Of a stretch of DNA of 36,547 bases, positions 32,236 through 36,547 are shown piece by piece. Where the stretch lies: NCBI GenBank assembly GCA_027055255.1, contig JALUNK010000075.1, positions 1-36,547 on the forward strand. Direction: 5' to 3'. The translations under genes and the position numbers were made by a program. The stretch is from Ghiorsea sp. (GTDB lineage: Bacteria > Pseudomonadota > Zetaproteobacteria > Mariprofundales > Mariprofundaceae). Within the stretch, counting starts at the first letter, position 1. Each line of letters begins with the position of its first letter. The notes under the pieces were generated by a model. It was given only the letters and a program-made list of their open reading frames with translations. It searched no databases and was not told the DNA's origin.

Positions 32236-32595
32236 TTATTGCCCATATTTATCCGCAAGCTCACCAAAGCGTTTGCAAGCTGCTGTCTCATCTTGCATGG
32301 CATCGCAGCTTTGCTTCTCCATGCTTTGATAACATGCCAATGCGGGCTCATACAAATCATGGTTTTTCACTGCTTTATCGTAATTATCCACCATGCCCAA
32401 ACACATGTTATCCATGGCTTGCTGCATCATATCTGCCATACCTGCTGGCATACCTTGCATATCTTCAGCAGACATCTGCGCCTTGGCACATTGCTTTATT
32501 TTATTGCAATACCCCCTCATGCTATCTGCCAACTCATCCGCAAACACAGGTTGCGCACACATCATCAATATCAAACTTACTATGATTCTTTTCAT
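32236..32595 (-). CDS. Small secreted six-cysteine protein
   Basis: A 119-residue exported protein without a family I can name. The signal peptide is MKRIIVSLILMMCAQPVFA. The mature part is helical and methionine-rich. It has six cysteines (in GYCNKIKQCAKA, NMCLGM, ACYQSM, QSCDAM and ACKRFG) in a spaced pattern suggestive of three disulfides. A Met-rich stretch (MQGMPAGMADMMQQAMDNM) could bind a soft metal such as copper, which is speculation. The ATG at 32595 has GGGAG eight bases upstream; the track's start at 32628 is in a poorer context. It is 34 bases upstream of the ABM gene and could be the first gene of that transcript. Confidence 0.78.
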   Translation of the reverse strand: MKRIIVSLILMMCAQPVFADELADSMRGYCNKIKQCAKAQMSAEDMQGMPAGMADMMQQAMDNMCLGMVDNYDKAVKNHDLYEPALACYQSMEKQSCDAMQDETAACKRFGELADKYGQ

Positions 32596-32725
32596 TCTTA
32601 GCTCCCTCTTGCTCACACCCTGATACAATCAAAGAAAGCAGCAAAGCACAATCCAAAATTGACAGTGACCAGATTTATCGCTTGTATAAGTTTATCAGGA
32701 AAAGGTTAATAACAAGGATGAACAT

Positions 32726-33130
32726 ATGAATAATAATGCTATTTGCTGCTGTGGTCAGCTTCATATCGAAACAGAAGGAGAACCTCTCGTTCATGCCGTA
32801 TGCCACTGCTCAAACTGCAAAAAAAGAACTGGTAGTGCTTTTGGTGTTTCTGCATATTTTAAGGATACACAAATCATAAACACTGTTGGTGAAGCTAACT
32901 GTTATGAAATCAAAAATGAAAGACATCAAAAGCGTTACTTTTGTAAAAATTGTGGAACAACCTTGTATTGGAAAGTTTCAGTCCTTCCTGGCATTACAGG
33001 GGTTGCAGCAGGCTGTTTTGAAAACCCTATTCCAGAACCAACGCATAACCTTTTAAATGAAAATGCATGTGATTGGATTGAATTACCAGAAACATGGAAA
33101 TCGGAAGTGACAAGAAGAGACTTTCGATAA
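32726..33130 (+). CDS. GFA-family zinc-binding protein
   Basis: A 134-residue protein of the GFA (glutathione-dependent formaldehyde-activating, Mss4-like) family. The zinc ligands are present: CCCGQLHI, VCHCSNCKKRTGSAF and FCKNCGTTLYW. The name derives from one Paracoccus enzyme; most members have no known reaction and the fold is a zinc-binding beta structure. The ATG at 32726 follows an AAGG sequence and places the first CxCG motif near residue 8. It stands alone, divergent from the six-cysteine protein gene and convergent with hflX. Confidence 0.9.
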   Translation: MNNNAICCCGQLHIETEGEPLVHAVCHCSNCKKRTGSAFGVSAYFKDTQIINTVGEANCYEIKNERHQKRYFCKNCGTTLYWKVSVLPGITGVAAGCFENPIPEPTHNLLNENACDWIELPETWKSEVTRRDFR

Positions 33131-33163
33131 AGGTATCACTAGCCCCTAAGCAGGATGTTAATC

Positions 33164-33188
33164 CGAAAAACCTATCTTGTGCATAGGT
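33164..33188 (-). terminator. Probable intrinsic terminator after hflX
   Basis: On the minus strand, directly after the hflX stop, ACCTAT-GCACAAG-ATAGGT forms a six-pair stem followed by TTTTT (33170-33166). The stem is short and AT-rich, so efficiency may be modest. Confidence 0.5.
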
Positions 33189-34475
33189 CTAAACCACCCA
33201 ATCTTGCACTTTGCTTTGATATTTGGGTGAAATACGCACAGATAAACTCAACCATTCTTCATCCGCTTTCTGCTTTAAAATAGAGCCATGCTCATGGCAC
33301 CAAGCTAGCGTTTTACCATCTGAAATAGGCAGCTTGAGGTCTAGCTCGACCATATTTTTCTCGCTCCACTTGGCAAGCAAAGCCATTAAATCAGGCATAC
33401 CTTGCCCTGTGATAGCAGAAAGCGCGATGCGAGAGCCATTAATGTCTTCGCGTAAGGTTGTTTTGATTTCAGGCGTTAAATCAATCTTGTTTAATACTTC
33501 CACAATGGGCGGCGCATGATCCCCATCCAAACCAAGCTCTTTTAAGGTTTCCACGACCACTGCCTTATGATTGGGGCTTTCAGCATCGGATATATCTCGC
33601 ACATGCAAAATCAAATCCGCTTCAATCACTTCTTCCAAAGTAGCGCGAAATGCATCCACCAATTCATGTGGCAGCTCTTGCACAAATCCCACCGTGTCTG
33701 ACATCATCAGAGTGACGCTATTGGGCAACTTAATTTGCCGAAGTGTGGGGTCTAGAGTAGCAAAAAGCTGGTCCGCAACATAGGCATCAGCATTGGTGAT
33801 TTTATTGAACAAGGTGGACTTGCCTGCATTGGTATAACCCACCAAAGCCACGGTGAGCACATCCCTGCGCTTGCGTCCTTCACGCTGCGTGGCGCGCATT
33901 TGTCGAACTTTGGCAAGGTCTTGCTCAATACGTTTGATGCTGTCGCGAATCATACGTTTATCCAGCTCCAACTGCCGCTCACCCGGGCCGCCCATAAACC
34001 CTACACCGCCACGTTGCCGCTCAAGATGCGTCCAAGTGCGCACCAAGCGACTGATTTGATAATTAAGGCTGGCAAGCTCCACCTGCATCACCCCTTCTCG
34101 GGTCTTGGCTCTTGCGCCAAAGATTTCAAGAATTAAACCTGTTCTATCAATCACTTTACAATTAAATGCAGTTTCCAAATTTCGCTGCTGAATGGGTGAT
34201 AATTGATGATCGACAAACACCACAGAAGCTTCATGAATTTCTACACGCCGTGCAATCTCTTTGGCTTGCCCTGTGCCTATCAATGTAGCGGGTAATGCAC
34301 GGCGCACATTCATCATCACTGATTCTTCTAAAGGGCAACCCAGCGACAGAACCAAACGCTCAAACTCTTCTTTGCGGGATGCGCTGGCAGACTCACCCCA
34401 ACGCAATTCATACAGCCGCGGATGCAGTGCCAATACTCTATCTTTTTGTTTTTCCGTTGCCGTTAATTCACTCAT
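33189..34475 (-). CDS. hflX: GTPase HflX
   Basis: Ribosome-associated GTPase that splits stalled or stressed ribosomes and hibernating 100S particles. The 428-residue protein has the HflX N-terminal domain (ATLIGTGQAKEIA, VFVDHQLSPIQQRNLE, DRTGLILEIFGARA) and the glycine-rich linker RQRGGVGFMGGPGERQLELD. The G domain has P-loop GYTNAGKSTLFN, switch II SDTVGFVQELPH and NKID. The C-terminal 60 residues form a small extra domain. It is not beside hfq here; it is divergent from regB. The ATG at 34475 is preferred to the track's GTG two codons upstream because AGG lies five bases before it. Confidence 0.96.
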   Translation of the reverse strand: MSELTATEKQKDRVLALHPRLYELRWGESASASRKEEFERLVLSLGCPLEESVMMNVRRALPATLIGTGQAKEIARRVEIHEASVVFVDHQLSPIQQRNLETAFNCKVIDRTGLILEIFGARAKTREGVMQVELASLNYQISRLVRTWTHLERQRGGVGFMGGPGERQLELDKRMIRDSIKRIEQDLAKVRQMRATQREGRKRRDVLTVALVGYTNAGKSTLFNKITNADAYVADQLFATLDPTLRQIKLPNSVTLMMSDTVGFVQELPHELVDAFRATLEEVIEADLILHVRDISDAESPNHKAVVVETLKELGLDGDHAPPIVEVLNKIDLTPEIKTTLREDINGSRIALSAITGQGMPDLMALLAKWSEKNMVELDLKLPISDGKTLAWCHEHGSILKQKADEEWLSLSVRISPKYQSKVQDWVV

Positions 34476-34604
34476 GAGCACCTTTAGTTATCATCCATTC
34501 ATTGACAAGCTTACCTTTATCAACCCATGCTTGCACGCCAAGTATGACAACAAATCACATGAAACCTAGCCTTTATCAAACATATAGGAGCAAACGATTC
34601 AAGT

Positions 34605-35900
34605 ATGAATAACAACGGCAACACGAATCTCATCAGCAGCGACCATTTACGTCGTTTGTTTCTTTTCAGAAGCAGCATGATTATTGCTGAAGTATTGTTG
34701 CTGTCCATTGCAGTGCGTTTAAGTGATAGCAGCTTTCCTTTACTACAGGTCATGCTAGTCATTGCTGGATATGCCTTATTTCATCTTATCGCTTGGTTAA
34801 AACGACCACAAACATCGAGCATTTCCCCCCATTATTTCTTTGCTCAACTTTGTATGGATGTTTTAGCACTGAGCATGCTTCTTTATTATACAGGTGGCTC
34901 AAGCAATCCTTTTGTTTCTTTATTTTTACTGCCTCTATTATTGGTCGCCGCTATTTTACCCAAGCCTTATATCTGGGCTATGGCAGCTTTAACCACCCTA
35001 GCCTATGGCTTACTGATGGTCTTCCCATTCACCCATCAAGATATGGCAGGCATGGGACATATGGCTATGCAACAAAGCGGCAACATGATGAATACCCACG
35101 CCATTGGTATGGCGGCAAGCTTCTTATTGAGTGTGATTGTGATTTTATTTTTTGTAGTGTCGATGGCTGAATCTTTACGCGACCGTGAGCGTAAACTTGC
35201 TACAGCTCATGAAAAAGGTCTTAGAGATGAACATGTTGTTGCACTGGGCACGCTTGCAGCAGGTGCAGCCCACGAATTGGGCACACCTCTAGGAACGATG
35301 GCCATTTTAACCAAAGAAATGGAGCGTGAATACGAAGAAGATGTTGAATTGGTTGAACAAATTCAGATTCTTCGTCAACAAGTTGATCGTTGCAAAACTA
35401 CTATTTCCCAAATGAGTAGTAGTGCAGGACAGCTTCGTGCCTCTGGTGGTAAAAATATTCTTATTACCCAATATATCGAAAGCATTGGGCAACAATGGCA
35501 AAGTGAACATGCACTCAGCCAACTTCACATCACTTATGCTGAGCATAAAAAAGCACCCAGCTTGGTCATCGATGACACTTTTCATCAAGCGCTCACCAAC
35601 CTGCTTAACAATGCTGCAGATGCCCATGCCGAACATATTACGCTCAACCTCAATTGGGATGAAACCCACCTACATTTAGCTATTATGGATGATGGTGAAG
35701 GTTTGTCCGATGAAATACAATCTACTCTGGGTAAACCTTTTGTAAGCAGCAAACCTAATGGTCAAGGCTTGGGTTTTTATTTGGCGCAAGCTGTGATTTC
35801 ACGCATGGCTGGTGACATCAATATCCAAAATCAACAAGACCAAGGCGTTTGCATCAATATCCAAATTCCTTTGGCACGTATGGGAGCATCATATGAATGA
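34605..35900 (+). CDS. regB: Redox-sensing histidine kinase RegB/PrrB/ActS
   Basis: Membrane sensor kinase of 431 residues that reads the redox state of the respiratory chain. About six membrane helices fill residues 18-195. The quinone-site motif GGSSNPF (RegB consensus GGxxNPF) lies near residue 101. The H-box ALGTLAAGAAHELGTPLG carries the phospho-accepting His at residue 223. A Cys at residue 263 (VDRCKTT) sits 40 residues further, exactly the His225-Cys265 spacing of Rhodobacter capsulatus RegB, whose Cys is the redox switch. N-box (NLLNNAADA) and G-box (DDGEGLSDE, GQGLGFYLA) are intact. AGGAG lies some 14 bases before the ATG, a slightly long distance. regA overlaps its end by eight bases. 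Confidence 0.94.
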   Translation: MNNNGNTNLISSDHLRRLFLFRSSMIIAEVLLLSIAVRLSDSSFPLLQVMLVIAGYALFHLIAWLKRPQTSSISPHYFFAQLCMDVLALSMLLYYTGGSSNPFVSLFLLPLLLVAAILPKPYIWAMAALTTLAYGLLMVFPFTHQDMAGMGHMAMQQSGNMMNTHAIGMAASFLLSVIVILFFVVSMAESLRDRERKLATAHEKGLRDEHVVALGTLAAGAAHELGTPLGTMAILTKEMEREYEEDVELVEQIQILRQQVDRCKTTISQMSSSAGQLRASGGKNILITQYIESIGQQWQSEHALSQLHITYAEHKKAPSLVIDDTFHQALTNLLNNAADAHAEHITLNLNWDETHLHLAIMDDGEGLSDEIQSTLGKPFVSSKPNGQGLGFYLAQAVISRMAGDINIQNQQDQGVCINIQIPLARMGASYE

Positions 35901-36441
35901 TGTCATTCAAGCCAAACCTACCCTGTTATTGGTCGATGATGATGAATTATATTGCCGTATACTAGGCAATGCCATGGAAAAACGTGGTTTTGCTGTATTG
36001 ATTGCACATCATGTTCAACAAGCTTTAGAGATGGTCGGTGAAGTACCACCCAAATATGCTGTGGTAGACCTTAACATGCCAGGCGAATCAGGTTTGGTCT
36101 TGATTGAAAAAATCCACAAGCTTGACCCTACATCGCATATGGTGGTACTTACAGGTTTCGCTAGTGTTGCAACAGCTGTGGAAGCCATAAAACTGGGCGC
36201 AACCCACTACCTTGCCAAACCAGTAGACGCCGATGAGGTATTAAAAGCGCTGGGTAAAAGTGAAGGTTGTGTGGATATTGAAGTCAAGCAACAACCCATG
36301 TCTCCTAAACGCGTAGAATGGGAACATATTCAGAAAGTACTCACTGAAAATGATGGTAATATTTCCGAAACAGCAAGGCAGTTGGGCATGCACCGCCGCA
36401 CCTTGCAACGCAAACTCAGCAAACGTCCTGTAAGAGAGTAA
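35893..36441 (+). CDS. regA: Redox response regulator RegA/PrrA/ActR
   Basis: Response regulator of 182 residues paired with RegB. The receiver domain has the acidic cluster LLVDDDE, the phospho-acceptor Asp at residue 59 (AVVDLNMPGESG), Thr in VVLTGFAS and Lys in YLAKPVD. After a linker, the C-terminal Fis-like helix-turn-helix (NISETARQLGMHRRTLQRKLSKR) matches the highly conserved RegA DNA-binding end. In purple bacteria RegA activates cbb operons, nitrogen fixation and terminal oxidase genes when electron carriers are reduced. With cbbM in the same region, control of RuBisCO is plausible but not shown. The start ATG (35893) has GGGAG upstream; the track's 35812 start is inside regB. Confidence 0.95.
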   Translation: MNDVIQAKPTLLLVDDDELYCRILGNAMEKRGFAVLIAHHVQQALEMVGEVPPKYAVVDLNMPGESGLVLIEKIHKLDPTSHMVVLTGFASVATAVEAIKLGATHYLAKPVDADEVLKALGKSEGCVDIEVKQQPMSPKRVEWEHIQKVLTENDGNISETARQLGMHRRTLQRKLSKRPVRE

Positions 36442-36442
36442 G

Positions 36443-36547
36443 CTAGACTCCTATTACGACTCCTGCGACATCGTGCCGCATGGTTTCAAGCGTGTAACCC
36501 TCTAAAGTTCGCCCATCAACATGTGGTGGGAGTGAATCATATGCCAG
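36443..36547 (-). CDS. Possible C-terminal fragment of an unidentified protein (cut by window edge)
   Basis: The minus strand is open from the window end to a TAG at 36445-36443, giving 34 codons that end LEGYTLETMRHDVAGVVIGV. The frame enters from outside the window, its codons look like those of neighbouring genes, and it is convergent with regA one base away. I cannot identify the protein and the stretch is too short to be certain it is coding. Confidence 0.4.
   Translation of the reverse strand: MAYDSLPPHVDGRTLEGYTLETMRHDVAGVVIGV

Noticed and set aside
32098-32623. Overlapping plus-strand ORFs opposite the six-cysteine protein and ABM genes
   Set aside because: They lack ribosome binding sites and recognisable domains; the minus-strand genes have both.

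Overview
The window is a gene-dense, moderately AT-rich chromosomal segment of a Gram-negative bacterium of the phylum Pseudomonadota. UbiH, Aat, FimV/HubP, PriB, RmuC and RegB/RegA all point there. It carries a form II RuBisCO module (cbbR, cbbM, cbbQ, cbbO), so the organism fixes CO2 by the Calvin cycle. Form II RuBisCO, this base composition and this gene mix make a neutrophilic iron oxidiser of the class Zetaproteobacteria (Mariprofundus or Ghiorsea type) my best guess; that is inference and no database search was possible. I see no tRNA, rRNA, CRISPR array, transposase, integrase or phage gene. Every gap over 100 bases is a leader or divergent control region, and none exceeds 300 bases.

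Layout, left to right. 1-5.3 kb: edge-truncated ubiH, acpS, a FimV/HubP-like polar protein, and rmuC. 3.9-7.8 kb: a chain of five overlapping genes (rmuC, a DUF4438-like gene, a DUF4124-like gene, a Nit-type amidase, a YigZ/IMPACT gene), ending tail to tail on citrate synthase. 9-10.2 kb: a membrane-anchored glutaredoxin followed by a response regulator with no kinase beside it. 10.2-14.5 kb, minus strand: the ribosomal/replication operon rpsF-priB-rpsR-DUF2232-rplI-dnaB, in which priB seems to start at CTG inside the end of rpsF. 14.5-19.7 kb: an outer-membrane lipoprotein, aat, and nadA-ompA-like-LOG.

19.7-26.2 kb: the CO2-fixation module. cbbR diverges from cbbM across a perfect inverted repeat whose arms could provide -35 and -10 hexamers to both strands. 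cbbM ends at a good terminator, ung interrupts on the other strand, and cbbQ-cbbO (the RuBisCO activase pair) follow from their own upstream region. 26.2-30 kb: a DMT exporter, a small secreted protein, a VOC protein, and a LysR regulator divergent from a YeiH-family transporter. 30-33.1 kb: YaiI, a methyltransferase, a glutamine amidotransferase, an ABM monooxygenase, a six-cysteine secreted protein and a GFA-family zinc protein. 33.2-36.5 kb: hflX, then the redox-sensing pair regB-regA, which in other autotrophs controls cbb genes. A possible C-terminal gene fragment lies at the right edge.

Most genes are recognisable household or autotrophy genes. I see no clear-cut new defence or biosynthetic system. 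The signals most worth testing are the symmetric cbbR/cbbM promoter-operator, the CTG-started priB, the oppositely charged extensions on the partner proteins S6 and S18, and the overlapping five-gene chain around the DUF4438-like gene.
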